Shown: piece after piece, positions 1 to 8,594 of the stretch
How positions within the stretch are numbered: position 1 is the first letter of the stretch
How the letters are laid out: each line of letters opens with the position of its first letter
Source: Kumtagia sp963829135
Lineage (GTDB): Bacteria > Pseudomonadota > Alphaproteobacteria > Rhizobiales > Rhizobiaceae
Length of the DNA stretch: 64,000 nucleotides
Assembly: GCA_963829135.1 (NCBI GenBank)
Contig: CAWHHO010000006.1
Coordinates: 372,001 to 436,000 of the forward strand
Reading direction: 5' to 3'
Notes under the pieces: generated by a model
The model's input: only the letters and a program-made list of their open reading frames with translations
Told to the model about the DNA's origin: nothing
Databases searched by the model: none
Translations under genes and position numbers: made by a program

Positions 1-1
1 A

Positions 2-1387
2 TTGCGCTATCTCGCGGCGTCCAAGCGCGAGCAGGAGATCACGGGCAAATTCGGCGAGAACCATCCACAAGCGGTGGCGCTGCGCAAGGAACTTGCGGAC
101 ATTCGCAATCAGGTATTCGAAGAGCTGCGGCAACTAACGGCAAGTACCCGCAACGACTATGAAGTCGCCCGTTCGCGCGAAACCACCCTACAGGCAAGCG
201 TGTCGCAAGCCACGGGAGAGAATACCGAGGCCAACCAGGCCCAAGTTCGCCTGCGCGAGCTGGAGCAGAAGGCCGATGCGCTTAGCACGCTCTATCAAAA
301 CTTTCTGACGCGCTTTGGAGAAGCGTCGCAGCAGCGATCGTTCCCCGTGTCCAAAGTCCGGATCATCTCCGAGCCGACAGTACCCGAGAATGCGTCCAGC
401 CCTCGAAAGGCTGTCGTTCTCGGACTGTCGCTTATTCTTGGGATGATGATGGGCGGCGCATTTGGAGCGTTCAACGAGTTTAACGAGCGCTTCTTCCGCA
501 CCGCAGAGGACGTCAGGCATACGCTCGGGTTGAAGTTTTTGGGATATCTTCCGCTGTTTGAGGCTCCGGAGAAGAGCACGGGCAAGACCAAGACGCAGCC
601 AAATGAGGATAAAGCGCCGGTCGTTGCCTCCCAGAAGGCTGACGCCGCGGCACGCATGCGCGTCTCCGTCGATGCGCCGGCGTCGATGTTCGCTGAAACT
701 TTGAGAAGCGCGAATATAGCAAGCGATGTCGTCCTGCAGGGTCTGGCCTGCAAGGTGATAGGCATCATCTCCGCACTGCCAGGCGAGGGGAAATCCACCG
801 TTGCAGCGAATTTGGCACAGTTGCTGGCCGCGGCCGGGTCGAAAACCTTGCTGATCGACGGTGATCTGCGCAATCCGGGTCTAACCCGCAGCATTGGAAT
901 GCGGAGCAAAGCCGGCCTGATGGAGGCCGTCATCAACAAGCAACCGTGGCAGACCGTCGCCAAGATCGATCGGCAGACGAAGCTTGCGGTGGTCCCGGCG
1001 CGCGTGCGCGGTCAATTCGGTCATACCAGCGAGTTGCTGGCGTCCGCCGGCATGAAGCGCTTCATTGACGAGGGCCGGGAATATTTCGAGTACATCATTG
1101 TGGACCTCCCGCCGTTGGGGCCCGTGGTGGATGCGAAGGCGTTCGCACCGCTGGCAGACGGTTTCATCCTTGTCACCGAATGGGGCAGCACGCCCCGCGC
1201 CATGGTCTGGTCGCTTCTCCATGCGGAGCCGCATGTTGCCCGGAAGATTCTTGGCGTCATTCTGAACAAGGTCGATCTCAAAAAGCTCACGAAATACGGT
1301 GGCTTTGGCCGTTCGGAACAGTTCTTCGACAAATACTCAAGCTACTACCTTGAGAAATCGGAACCTCAGCCGAAGGTTGCGGCCTGA
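2..1387 (+). CDS. Exopolysaccharide polymerisation/export BY-kinase (Wzc/ExoP-like), 3' part only
   Basis: This is the C-terminal 461 residues of a bacterial tyrosine kinase that co-regulates chain length and export of exopolysaccharide at the inner membrane. The gene begins before the window. Visible parts in order are a periplasmic coiled coil (about 1-130), a transmembrane helix (about 137-157), and a cytoplasmic kinase domain with Walker A GEGKST (about 261), Walker A' LLIDGD (about 283) and Walker B YIIVDLPP (about 364). The C-terminus has only a short tyrosine cluster (YSSYY), smaller than in Wzc. The fused membrane plus kinase layout is typical of Proteobacteria. The Stealth-family gene at 5.9 kb may belong to the same surface-polysaccharide region (inference). 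Confidence 0.88.
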   Translation: MRYLAASKREQEITGKFGENHPQAVALRKELADIRNQVFEELRQLTASTRNDYEVARSRETTLQASVSQATGENTEANQAQVRLRELEQKADALSTLYQNFLTRFGEASQQRSFPVSKVRIISEPTVPENASSPRKAVVLGLSLILGMMMGGAFGAFNEFNERFFRTAEDVRHTLGLKFLGYLPLFEAPEKSTGKTKTQPNEDKAPVVASQKADAAARMRVSVDAPASMFAETLRSANIASDVVLQGLACKVIGIISALPGEGKSTVAANLAQLLAAAGSKTLLIDGDLRNPGLTRSIGMRSKAGLMEAVINKQPWQTVAKIDRQTKLAVVPARVRGQFGHTSELLASAGMKRFIDEGREYFEYIIVDLPPLGPVVDAKAFAPLADGFILVTEWGSTPRAMVWSLLHAEPHVARKILGVILNKVDLKKLTKYGGFGRSEQFFDKYSSYYLEKSEPQPKVAA

Positions 1388-1396
1388 TGGGTGCTG

Positions 1397-2167
1397 TCAG
1401 GAGAATAGCAGCCTGCCCTTGTCTCCCACGATCCTGATCGCAGTCAGGCGGCCGCTGCGAAAGGCTCCAGTGTCGATATTAATTCGCCGCCCGGAAGCGC
1501 GGGGAAAATCGATGCGGGTGTGCCCGTGGACCACCCAACGGTCGAGCAGGCCCACATTGTCGAAGAACTCGCTGCGGATGAAGAGGAGATCGTTGTCCTC
1601 CTGATCTTCAAGCGCAATGCCCGGCCTGATGCCCGCGTGGACGAAGACCAGTTTGGTCGAATAGACCATGATAGGCAGCGTCCGCAAGAACTGAAGGTGG
1701 TCAGAGGGTATGGCGTTTCTGACGAAGTCGTCAGCTTTGTCATCCCCGCCATACATGCTCGACAAATAGTCGAAGTCCAAGCCGTAGGAGAACAAAGTCT
1801 CTCGTCCGCCCGCGCCAAGCCACGCGTCGCGCGGCATCCTTCCGTCAAGATAGAGCAGCATCGCCACTTCGTGGTTGCCGGTGAGGCAGATGCGCTGGAA
1901 ACCGCTGGGGGGAGGGCGAAGCACATGGTCGAGCACATGAGCCAACTCGGGGCCACGATCGATATAGTCGCCGAGCATGATGATCAGCTTGGGCATATCG
2001 AAAGCGAGTGCATCGGTCACGATGGCATTCTCCAGCGATTTGAGCTCGCTGAGGCAACCGTGAACATCGCCGATCGCGTACACGACCGTGCCGCTCAAAT
2101 CGATATTGAGGCGAGCGCGCTGGGCGACCGACCGGTCGGATCGGAAAAAGCTCCGCCAGCTCTGCAT
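1397..2167 (-). CDS. Metallophosphoesterase, serine/threonine-phosphatase type
   Basis: The 256-residue protein has the full calcineurin-like metal-binding set in order: GDVHG (about 33), GDYIDRG (about 66), GNHE, then the histidine motifs HAGIRPG and HGHT. This is the PP1/PP2A-like bacterial phosphatase family, related to PrpA/PrpE and ApaH. The substrate (phosphoprotein or dinucleotide) cannot be told from sequence. The ATG at 2167 follows a GGAGCAGGA ribosome-binding site. The gene is convergent with the BY-kinase, only 9 bases from its stop. A link to reversing tyrosine phosphorylation is possible, but the fold suggests serine/threonine phosphate. Confidence 0.82.
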   Translation of the reverse strand: MQSWRSFFRSDRSVAQRARLNIDLSGTVVYAIGDVHGCLSELKSLENAIVTDALAFDMPKLIIMLGDYIDRGPELAHVLDHVLRPPPSGFQRICLTGNHEVAMLLYLDGRMPRDAWLGAGGRETLFSYGLDFDYLSSMYGGDDKADDFVRNAIPSDHLQFLRTLPIMVYSTKLVFVHAGIRPGIALEDQEDNDLLFIRSEFFDNVGLLDRWVVHGHTRIDFPRASGRRINIDTGAFRSGRLTAIRIVGDKGRLLFS

Positions 2168-2315
2168 TCCTGCTCCGAGGTCTTCATCGAGTTGACGCTT
2201 GATGCTGATAGCATCTTGAGCATTTCATTGTCGCTAAATTCCTGCGTGTGCAAGGTTCATGACCTACCGCTAAACACCCCTTCTTGTTCGAACAGGCGGT
2301 GTTTTTCGTAGGCCG

Positions 2316-2341
2316 GGAACAACCCGCATAGATACACCGTT
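2316..2341 (+). promoter_or_regulatory. EcfG (RpoE2-like) general-stress promoter
   Basis: GGAAC at 2316-2320 and CGTT at 2338-2341 are separated by 17 bases. This matches the alphaproteobacterial EcfG consensus GGAAC-N16/17-CGTT. It lies about 45 bases before the DUF2934 gene and points at it. A second copy precedes the dehydrogenase at 3001. Confidence 0.72.
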
Positions 2342-2385
2342 CGAACATACATCTGGGTTAAGCAGAGCCAACGATGGAGGAAACC

Positions 2386-2577
2386 GTGACAGACGACCGG
2401 CAAGAACGTATCCGCCAGCGCGCATTCGAGCTTTGGGAACAGGCGGGCAGGCCTGAGGGCGACCACGAAAAGCACTGGCATCAAGCCGTACGCGAAATTG
2501 AAGCTGAAGATGGCTTTGCACAGCACGAAGAGGCGACTATAGCGGAGCGGGCCCCATCCGATCTATTACCGGGATAG
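2386..2577 (+). CDS. DUF2934 small protein
   Basis: A 63-residue acidic protein whose first half (RIRQRAFELWEQAGRPEGD, then W and a glutamate-rich tail) fits the DUF2934 family. These small proteins are common in rhizobia and have no established function. I chose the GTG at 2386 because GGAGGA lies just before it; an in-frame ATG at 2374 would add four residues and would place that site inside the gene. The EcfG-like promoter upstream suggests induction in stationary phase or under osmotic or heat stress (inference). Confidence 0.68.
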   Translation: MTDDRQERIRQRAFELWEQAGRPEGDHEKHWHQAVREIEAEDGFAQHEEATIAERAPSDLLPG

Positions 2578-2922
2578 CTTCATCTGGCTTTGGAAATTAC
2601 ACGTCGGTGTCCCAGCAGAAGCGGGTAGGGACCATCTAGAGCTTACGCTCCGCCCTCGAACGCGCCCGCCTGGATGCGCCTTCGAGACGCTCCAGAAGAG
2701 GTTTATTTCCAACCCAGCCGTTCTCCTTTGCTATCCGATACGTCGCTGCACCCATCAGCGCCCACCAAATCAAACGCAACATCGCTATCTCCATCGTTTA
2801 GCGAACTATCGCTCAACTCGATTGCTAACCCATGGGCGGGTAGGAAGTTCCGAGGCTATCGAACCGGGTTGGAAGTTGGCGATGCCTATCGCACCGGGCT
2901 CGCGCTGTTAGGCGACAAAGCT
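2578..2922. other. Intergenic stretch without a convincing gene
   Basis: I see no supported gene or RNA here. An open frame at 2674-2949 has no recognisable protein features and overlaps the promoter of the next gene, so it is not called. Confidence 0.5.
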
Positions 2923-2947
2923 GGAACCAGGGCGGGGCCACTCCGTT
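2923..2947 (+). promoter_or_regulatory. EcfG (RpoE2-like) general-stress promoter
   Basis: GGAAC at 2923-2927 and CGTT at 2944-2947 are separated by 16 bases, again the EcfG consensus. The gene it serves, the dehydrogenase at 3001, starts about 53 bases downstream after an AAGGAG ribosome-binding site. Confidence 0.72.
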
Positions 2948-3000
2948 GATCGAGGGTTGAGACCGGCCTGATTGATCCATCGTACCAAGGAGCCTAGCGA

Positions 3001-3987
3001 ATGGCGACTGAGAAGAAAATCGCGTCTTCCACCAGAACAACTGTTGGCAAGCAACAGCGCATCCAGAAGCGGGTCGACAGCAAGGATGCGAGCAAGCCGC
3101 GCGCAAAGCCATCCGAGCGCGCTATGCAGGCTGGTGCGCGCCACTATCCCGAGCCGCCATTTCCAAAGCAGCATCACGCGAAGCCGGGCGTCGAGGAGAA
3201 TATCAAACCCGCTCCGATGTTCGACGCGCCATTTTACATTGGCTCTAAAAAGCTGGATGGCAAGGTGGCTTTGATCACGGGTGGAGATTCAGGCATTGGA
3301 CGCGCTGTCGCCGTGTTGTTTGCGCGCGAAGGGGCCGACGTCGCCATATCTTATCTGGCCGAACACGATGATGCGGAGGCGACGAAATCTGCAGTCGAAG
3401 CGGAAGGCCGGCGATGCGTTTTGCTCCCCGGGGACGTAACGAAACGCGACTATTGCCGTGATGCAGTCTCGGCCACGGTGGATGCGTTCGGGCGCATCGA
3501 CGTTCTCGTCAACAATGCGGCGTTCCAGATCCACTCACGAGATTTCCTCGATCTGGATGAAGAGCATTTCGATACGACGCTGAAGACCAATCTCTACGGA
3601 TATTTCCATATGGCGCAGGAAGCGGTGCCGCACATGGCCGTCGGTTCCGCCATCATCAATACAGGGTCGATCACCGGCATCGACGGCTCCAAGGAACTGG
3701 TCGACTACTCGATGACGAAGGGCGGGATACACGCTTTTACCCGCGCCTTGTCGGCAAACCTGATACCGAAGGGTATCCGCGTGAATGCAGTTGCGCCTGG
3801 ACCGGTTTGGACGCCGTTGAATCCGTCTGAGAAGGAAGCGGAGGATGTGGCGAAGTTTGGCGCGAAGACCCCCATGAAACGCCCTGCTCAACCCGAGGAG
3901 ATTGCGCCCGCCTACGTATTCCTCGCCTCCCCGCACTGCTCAAGTTACATTACCGGCGAGATATTGCCGATCATCGGCGGATACTAA
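3001..3987 (+). CDS. SDR family NAD(P)-dependent oxidoreductase (YghA-like stress dehydrogenase)
   Basis: A 328-residue short-chain dehydrogenase with a basic N-terminal extension of about 80 residues, longer than the classical 250-residue family. The nucleotide-binding motif TGGDSGIG is at about 93, NNAA follows, then the catalytic Ser in NTGSITG (about 223) and Tyr236-Lys240 (YSMTK). It belongs to the extended YghA/general-stress-protein-39 group, soluble NAD(P)-dependent enzymes of uncertain substrate often induced by stress. The AAGGAG site supports the ATG at 3001. An EcfG-like promoter lies directly upstream. Confidence 0.87.
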   Translation: MATEKKIASSTRTTVGKQQRIQKRVDSKDASKPRAKPSERAMQAGARHYPEPPFPKQHHAKPGVEENIKPAPMFDAPFYIGSKKLDGKVALITGGDSGIGRAVAVLFAREGADVAISYLAEHDDAEATKSAVEAEGRRCVLLPGDVTKRDYCRDAVSATVDAFGRIDVLVNNAAFQIHSRDFLDLDEEHFDTTLKTNLYGYFHMAQEAVPHMAVGSAIINTGSITGIDGSKELVDYSMTKGGIHAFTRALSANLIPKGIRVNAVAPGPVWTPLNPSEKEAEDVAKFGAKTPMKRPAQPEEIAPAYVFLASPHCSSYITGEILPIIGGY

Positions 3988-4016
3988 CGACTTCAGATAT
4001 TGGGAAAGGAAGTCAC

Positions 4017-4193
4017 ATCGCTACCGCAAAACGCCCAAGCGCAATTGCAGGAAAAGAATCCGCCGAGCAGCTGCAATCAGCAGACAAGGGTCAGGAAAGA
4101 AAGATTGAACGCAACAAGGGTAGCGAATTGAAGAAGGGACCAGAGCGGGTGCTGGAACGCGCCGCCAGCGCTCGAAAACCGCGCGCTTCCTAG
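4017..4193 (+). other. 58-codon open frame with ribosome-binding site but no normal start codon
   Basis: An open frame of 58 codons with lysine-, glutamate- and alanine-rich, strongly hydrophilic composition (for example GKESAEQLQSADKGQERKIE). A GGAAAGGAAG site ends 5 bases before an ATC codon where a start would be expected. It may be a small basic stress protein with a mutated or misread start (ATG to ATC), or use of ATC/ATT as start, or chance. It lies between the SDR gene and the kinase. Confidence 0.3.
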
Positions 4194-4248
4194 CAACAGG
4201 TGAGACAGCGGCGAGCGGCGTGCACAGACTGAGTTGCGGGGGCAAAGA

Positions 4249-5655
4249 CTACTTCGTGATTTCGCTGGTAACGTCCATTGCTGTGGGCACTTCCACGTAA
4301 CGCAGCGGTGCCTGCAGTGTCCAAGTGATCCCATGAGGACTCGAGTCTAGATGACCGCTGCCGCTGAGGGACTGCGGGGTGACGCGTTCCAGGACCACCA
4401 TGCCGAAGCCACCCTCGCTGATGTCTGTAACGCGGGGTCCGTCGATTTCCTGCCAGAGCAGCCTGAACGCTTCAGAACCGTCAGGCTCACGATAAGTTTC
4501 CCAGGCGACCTTGATCGAGCCGCTGCGACTCGACAACGCTCCGTATTTCACCGAGTTGGTGGCCAGCTCATGAAAGGCGATGCCCAGATACTGGATCGCG
4601 TTTGGTTGAAGCACGACCGGCGGCCCGGAGATCTCCACCCGCTCGTCGGCAACGAACGCTTTCACCTGGGCTCGCAGCAATTCTCCAACGGTCGCTCCGC
4701 GCCAGTCCACGGTCACAAGCAGATCGTGTGAGGCGGCCAGTGCCATGATGCGCTCGCGCACCTGACGCTCAAAATCTTCCGGACTGACGGCTCGTTTCCG
4801 GGTTTCCCGAACCATGGAGATGATAACCGAATACTGGTTCTTGACGCGGTGGTTGACCTCGCGCATCAACACGCGAATACGCTCTTCGCTTTCCTTGTAA
4901 CCGGAAATGTCGCGCGCGATCTTCGATGCGCCGATGATGCGACCGATAGCGTCACGTATAGGAGAGACCGTCAGCGATACGGGGACGAGCGAACCATCCC
5001 TCCGGCGTCGAATTGTTTCATATGTGGGGACCCGCTCACCCGCGCGAATACGGCTGATGATCGACGTTTCTTCGCTGAGGTGATCCTCGGGGATCAGGAT
5101 GGTGACGGGCCTGCCGATCGCCTCACTTGCGGTATAGCCGAAGAGATTTTCCGCGGCGTCGTTCCAGCTGGTTATAATGCCGTTGATGTCCTTGCTGACA
5201 ATGGCGTCCATCGAGGATTCGACAATTGCAACAAGGCGCATGCGGGCCTCGTCCGCCTGCATCTGGGAGCGGAGGTCCACCAGCGTATTGACCATCGCAA
5301 CTGTCGTGCCGGATGCATCCCGCAGGGGAGTCGGGTGAGCCAGGAAAGGGACGAGTGTGCCGTCGGGCCGCTCCGCGACAGCCTCGCCCCAACCCACCTG
5401 ATGCTGTGCGCGGATAGCCTGTGCCATCGGGCATTTGTCAAGCGGCATCGGGCTGCCGTCGGGGTGCCGAAGCCTCCACGAGCCGCACCATTTGGTTGAG
5501 CCTACCGTCGGGCGGTTCCCCCATAACTCCGCAGCGGCCTCGTTGAAGAACGTTATGACACCATCTGTATCCGTCATGTAGACCGCCACGGGGATAGCGG
5601 CCAGCAGGTCGCTGACGGCAAAATTGCTGGAAATTGTCAAACCGTACCCCACCAT
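4249..5655 (-). CDS. PAS-PAS HWE-family sensor histidine kinase
   Basis: Two PAS domains (about 10-130 and 135-260) are followed by an HWE/HisKA_2 kinase core: phosphoacceptor segment REVNHRVKNQ (about 270), N-box HELATNSVKYGALS and the WQE triad, ending in a short ATPase lobe. There are no membrane helices, so it is a cytosolic sensor. HWE kinases often control the alphaproteobacterial general stress response through PhyR, which fits the two EcfG promoters nearby; no phyR, nepR or ecfG is in view. The start is uncertain: ATG at 5655 is used, and an in-frame TTG at 5676 would add seven residues. Confidence 0.84.
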   Translation of the reverse strand: MVGYGLTISSNFAVSDLLAAIPVAVYMTDTDGVITFFNEAAAELWGNRPTVGSTKWCGSWRLRHPDGSPMPLDKCPMAQAIRAQHQVGWGEAVAERPDGTLVPFLAHPTPLRDASGTTVAMVNTLVDLRSQMQADEARMRLVAIVESSMDAIVSKDINGIITSWNDAAENLFGYTASEAIGRPVTILIPEDHLSEETSIISRIRAGERVPTYETIRRRRDGSLVPVSLTVSPIRDAIGRIIGASKIARDISGYKESEERIRVLMREVNHRVKNQYSVIISMVRETRKRAVSPEDFERQVRERIMALAASHDLLVTVDWRGATVGELLRAQVKAFVADERVEISGPPVVLQPNAIQYLGIAFHELATNSVKYGALSSRSGSIKVAWETYREPDGSEAFRLLWQEIDGPRVTDISEGGFGMVVLERVTPQSLSGSGHLDSSPHGITWTLQAPLRYVEVPTAMDVTSEITK

Positions 5656-5690
5656 CCAGCATGAATTTGGTGACAATCATGCATAGCGAA

Positions 5691-5716
5691 AAATGACCCG
5701 AGCCTGAATTGGTTCC
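5691..5716 (-). promoter_or_regulatory. Weak EcfG-like promoter before the HWE kinase
   Basis: On the minus strand GGAAC (5712-5716) is followed after 16 bases by CATT rather than CGTT. Its position, about 35 bases before the ATG at 5655, would suit feedback control, but one mismatch in a four-base box makes it weak. Confidence 0.28.
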
Positions 5717-5914
5717 TCCCTGCCGACGGATTTGGGATTTTCACCCGCAATCGCGTCCCGTAGCTACGGGCGCGCGGGGAATCGCGGAGGAAGTCTAGGT
5801 GTAGTGTTTTGACCGTGTCCATCGACGCAAGCACCGCTCCCAAAGTCCTTTTCAGCTTACTTAGCTGGCTACCACTGGTATAAGTCCTGCACAACGCAAT
5901 CTGCAGGGACCACC

Positions 5915-6985
5915 TTGGTGCATAGCATCCGTTTCTCAAAGCCTGGGGGAGGCGGGCAGATTGTTGCTGCCCCGGTAGATCGTGACATTACCCGAAACAT
6001 TGATGCCGTGATAGCCTGGGTCGACGGTTCTGACCCTAAGCATCAGGCCAGGCTTCAACAATTCCTGGAGCCCGGCGAAAAAGCGAGAGCGACGCGTTAC
6101 GCCGACCGCGGCGAGATCTATTGTTGCATCGCCTCGATCCTGAAATATGCGCCCTTCATCCACCGGATATGGATTGTCGCGGATGGGCAATGCCCCCGAT
6201 TTGTGAATGATTTTGCCCGAGCTGGCCTTTGCAAGCCGGATTTCATCCGCGTCGTGGACCACACGGAACTGTTCAGAGGATACCCGGAAGCGCTTCCTAA
6301 CTTCAACTCCCGCTCCATCGAGGCAATGCTGTGGCGCATACCCGGCCTCACCGAGCAGTTCGTCTATTTCAACGACGATTTTTTCCTGAACCGGCCGCTT
6401 AGTCCCGAAGATTGGTTCGTCGATGGCAAGCCCGTTCTGCGAGGCCGCAGGGTGCGGCCTGATCGTCTGTTGTTTAGAACCCGCGTGCGCCGCCTGCTGA
6501 GCAAGCTGAGGTTGGGCACTTCGGGACGCTTGCAGGCCGCGACGTATCATCGTGCCCAGGAACTGGGCGCCGTTTACGCTGGCGTACCCGAGCATTTCCT
6601 GTTCGTCGACCATCATCCGCATCCAATGCGACGATCGGTCCAGGATGCGTTCTACACCGCCCATCCCGAAATACTTCGAGCTCATATCAGCTACCGGTTT
6701 CGCCACATCCATCAATATTGGCCGGTGTCATTGGCCAATCACCTCGAAATCGCCGTCCACGGCGCGACTTTCCGCCCGCCGGCGAAGATGATGCATGCCA
6801 GACCCGGTGGCAGGAACGTCCGCGCGAGGCTCATCGCCGACATCAGCAGCGAAAGGAAACTTTTCGGCTGCATCCAGAGCCTCGACAAGTTCGACAGTGA
6901 AACGCGCCGGCTCGTGCGCGATCTGATGCGCAGGAAATGGGGAGATTTTCTACCGCCCAGCATAAAGCTCGAAGGCGAGGCGTAG
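5915..6985 (+). CDS. Stealth-family sugar-phosphate transferase
   Basis: A 356-residue member of the Stealth family, related to capsule polymerases that transfer hexose-1-phosphate and to GlcNAc-phosphotransferase. The conserved regions appear in order: IDAVIAWVDGSDP (about 29), the central Phe-Asn-Asp-Asp motif YFNDDFFL (about 149) with the preceding LPNFNSRSIE, and HHPHPMRRS (about 232). It probably makes or decorates a phosphate-linked surface glycan in the cytoplasm. The TTG start at 5915 follows an AGGGA site; the adjacent GTG is an alternative. It lies about 4.5 kb from the BY-kinase gene, with stress genes between. Confidence 0.85.
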   Translation: MVHSIRFSKPGGGGQIVAAPVDRDITRNIDAVIAWVDGSDPKHQARLQQFLEPGEKARATRYADRGEIYCCIASILKYAPFIHRIWIVADGQCPRFVNDFARAGLCKPDFIRVVDHTELFRGYPEALPNFNSRSIEAMLWRIPGLTEQFVYFNDDFFLNRPLSPEDWFVDGKPVLRGRRVRPDRLLFRTRVRRLLSKLRLGTSGRLQAATYHRAQELGAVYAGVPEHFLFVDHHPHPMRRSVQDAFYTAHPEILRAHISYRFRHIHQYWPVSLANHLEIAVHGATFRPPAKMMHARPGGRNVRARLIADISSERKLFGCIQSLDKFDSETRRLVRDLMRRKWGDFLPPSIKLEGEA

Positions 6986-7007
6986 CATCCTACCGGAGGT
7001 TGCGCGA

Positions 7008-7988
7008 TCATCCTACCGCTTCCCAGAAAGCAGCGGGGATCTCAGCGGCAAACCACTCAGTGATCTGGCTGATCTCGGCCTTCGTCCTGGCGCCGGGGAG
7101 GACGGCGGTAACCGCTGGATGGCGCAGCGGGAATTGCAATGCCGCGGCCGGAAGTGCCACGCCATGCGCAGAGCAGAGCTCTTCGAGGCGCCGAACCTTG
7201 GCGCGGACGGCTGCCTGCGCCGGCAGATGGTCGTAGGTTGTCATCGCCTCCGAGCCGGCGACGAGAATGCCCGAATTGAAAGGCGCACCGGCGATGACGG
7301 AAACGTTGTGCTCAAGGCAGGCATCGAGAAGGCCGTCGGTGTTTTGTTCGAGAAGCGTGTACCGGCTGGCCAGGAGCACAACGTCGAAGTCCGCTCGGCC
7401 GAAGGTGCGCAGCGGGATATCCGGGTAGTTGACGCCAAAACCGATCGCCCGGATCAGGCCGGCGCTTTTCAGCTCGTGCGCGGCCCTCATGCCGCTGTCG
7501 AGAACGTCCCGGAAATATTTCTCGAGCACTTCGGGCTTGTGCATGTCGCGGGAGAGGTCGTGGAACAGCAGGACATCGATCTTGCCCAGCCCAAGCCGCT
7601 GCAGGCTCGCTTCATAAGACCGCATGACGCCATCGTAGCTGTAGTCGAAGCGATAGGTGAAGGGCATATCGGTGACGAACAGTTCGGGATCACGGCCCGA
7701 CGGCCCTTGCGGCACCGGTTCGAGAATTCTCCCGACCTTCGTGGATAGGACGAAGCCGCTGTCCTGATAAGGGCGAAGCGCGTCGCCGACGCGCCGCTCA
7801 CTGAGGCCGAACCCGTAATAGGGCGAGGTGTCGAAGAGGCGGACACCGCTTTCATAGGCCGCAGCGACGCAGGCATGGACATCGCGGTCGGCGACGGCGG
7901 CGAACAGATTGCCGAATGGTCCTCCGCCCAGCGCGAGACCGCCCAGCCTGCCCCTCGCGGCTGTCCAGAGGTCGACATTGGCATTCAT
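7008..7988 (-). CDS. Aldo/keto reductase (D-threo-aldose/L-fucose dehydrogenase group)
   Basis: A 326-residue NAD(P)-dependent TIM-barrel oxidoreductase. The aldo/keto reductase tetrad is visible: Asp in RLFDTSPYYG (with catalytic Tyr), Lys in LSTKVGR and His in VLLFHDL. The N-terminus LGGLALGGGPFGNLF and the motif GLSERRVG are typical of the D-threo-aldose 1-dehydrogenase and pyridoxal 4-dehydrogenase branch. The substrate is probably a sugar or sugar acid in the cytoplasm. A perfect AGGAGGG site precedes the ATG. The gene is monocistronic and convergent with the Stealth gene. Confidence 0.86.
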   Translation of the reverse strand: MNANVDLWTAARGRLGGLALGGGPFGNLFAAVADRDVHACVAAAYESGVRLFDTSPYYGFGLSERRVGDALRPYQDSGFVLSTKVGRILEPVPQGPSGRDPELFVTDMPFTYRFDYSYDGVMRSYEASLQRLGLGKIDVLLFHDLSRDMHKPEVLEKYFRDVLDSGMRAAHELKSAGLIRAIGFGVNYPDIPLRTFGRADFDVVLLASRYTLLEQNTDGLLDACLEHNVSVIAGAPFNSGILVAGSEAMTTYDHLPAQAAVRAKVRRLEELCSAHGVALPAAALQFPLRHPAVTAVLPGARTKAEISQITEWFAAEIPAAFWEAVG

Positions 7989-8259
7989 TCGAAGACCCTC
8001 CTAAATACTTCAAATCATAACGATTTCTGCCCGCGGATGCACCGATTAAGCCGTGGAGTAGCGGGAAAACGATGGCGTGTAGTCGACGCATTTTATGTGA
8101 CATTCCAATTTGAGTGCAACGGTACTAATTGCGCAGGTGCCGATCGCTCCCGGGGAGAAATTGCTCCCCCAGTCGCGCAGTCTTGGCCACAAGCTAGAGC
8201 CGAATGTGCAAGTCATCGCTGGAAGCCACCGCCACCGTCTGGCCCCCTCAATGGGTGCC

Positions 8260-8338
8260 GGGGACAGTTTCCTTTTTTCCGCCAGCGCCGGGTTCTGAGA
8301 AGGGGAGTCTAACCGCGGAAAGAAAGTAAACTGTCCCC
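8260..8338. repeat. 79-bp palindromic element with GGGGACAGTTT ends
   Basis: The two ends are near-perfect inverted repeats of about 23-24 bases beginning GGGGACAGTTT and running into T-rich then CCGC sequence; a G/C-rich centre of about 30 bases lies between. It resembles small non-autonomous elements of the REP/MITE type that accompany Y1 transposases (inference from the end sequence). It sits just inside the 3' side of a truncated small gene. Confidence 0.55.
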
Positions 8339-8456
8339 CTGCGCTAGACTGTGCCCCGGCGCTCCCGCCATTCGCAGCCGTGACCATGGCGACGAGCATG
8401 GCCAGGATGCGTTTTAGCGCTTCCCGGTTTTTCTCGATCGCCAGTGTCCAGTCCAT
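8339..8456 (-). pseudogene. 5' remnant of a small rhizobial hypothetical gene
   Basis: From the ATG at 8456 the frame reads MDWTLAIEKNREALKRIL and then a hydrophobic alanine/methionine stretch. I recall this N-terminus as a recurrent one among rhizobial hypothetical proteins, but could not search. The frame then runs straight into the GGGGACAGTTT palindromic element and loses any clear character, so the gene appears to have been cut by insertion. Function unknown. Confidence 0.38.
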
Positions 8457-8594
8457 TTCCGCTCACTACCGGTATGACATTGAGGCGGAACATATAAAGA
8501 ACACGCAAGTAACGCAACACCATTTTTTTCGCTAGGGCGATACTTGCCAAGCCGTTGCTTTACGGAGGCCGTGATGTTGGCGCGACCATCCCTA

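Noticed and set aside
8046..8338. 3' part of the 136-codon minus-strand frame
   Set aside because: Beyond the first third, the frame runs through the palindromic element and then into sequence with no protein character.
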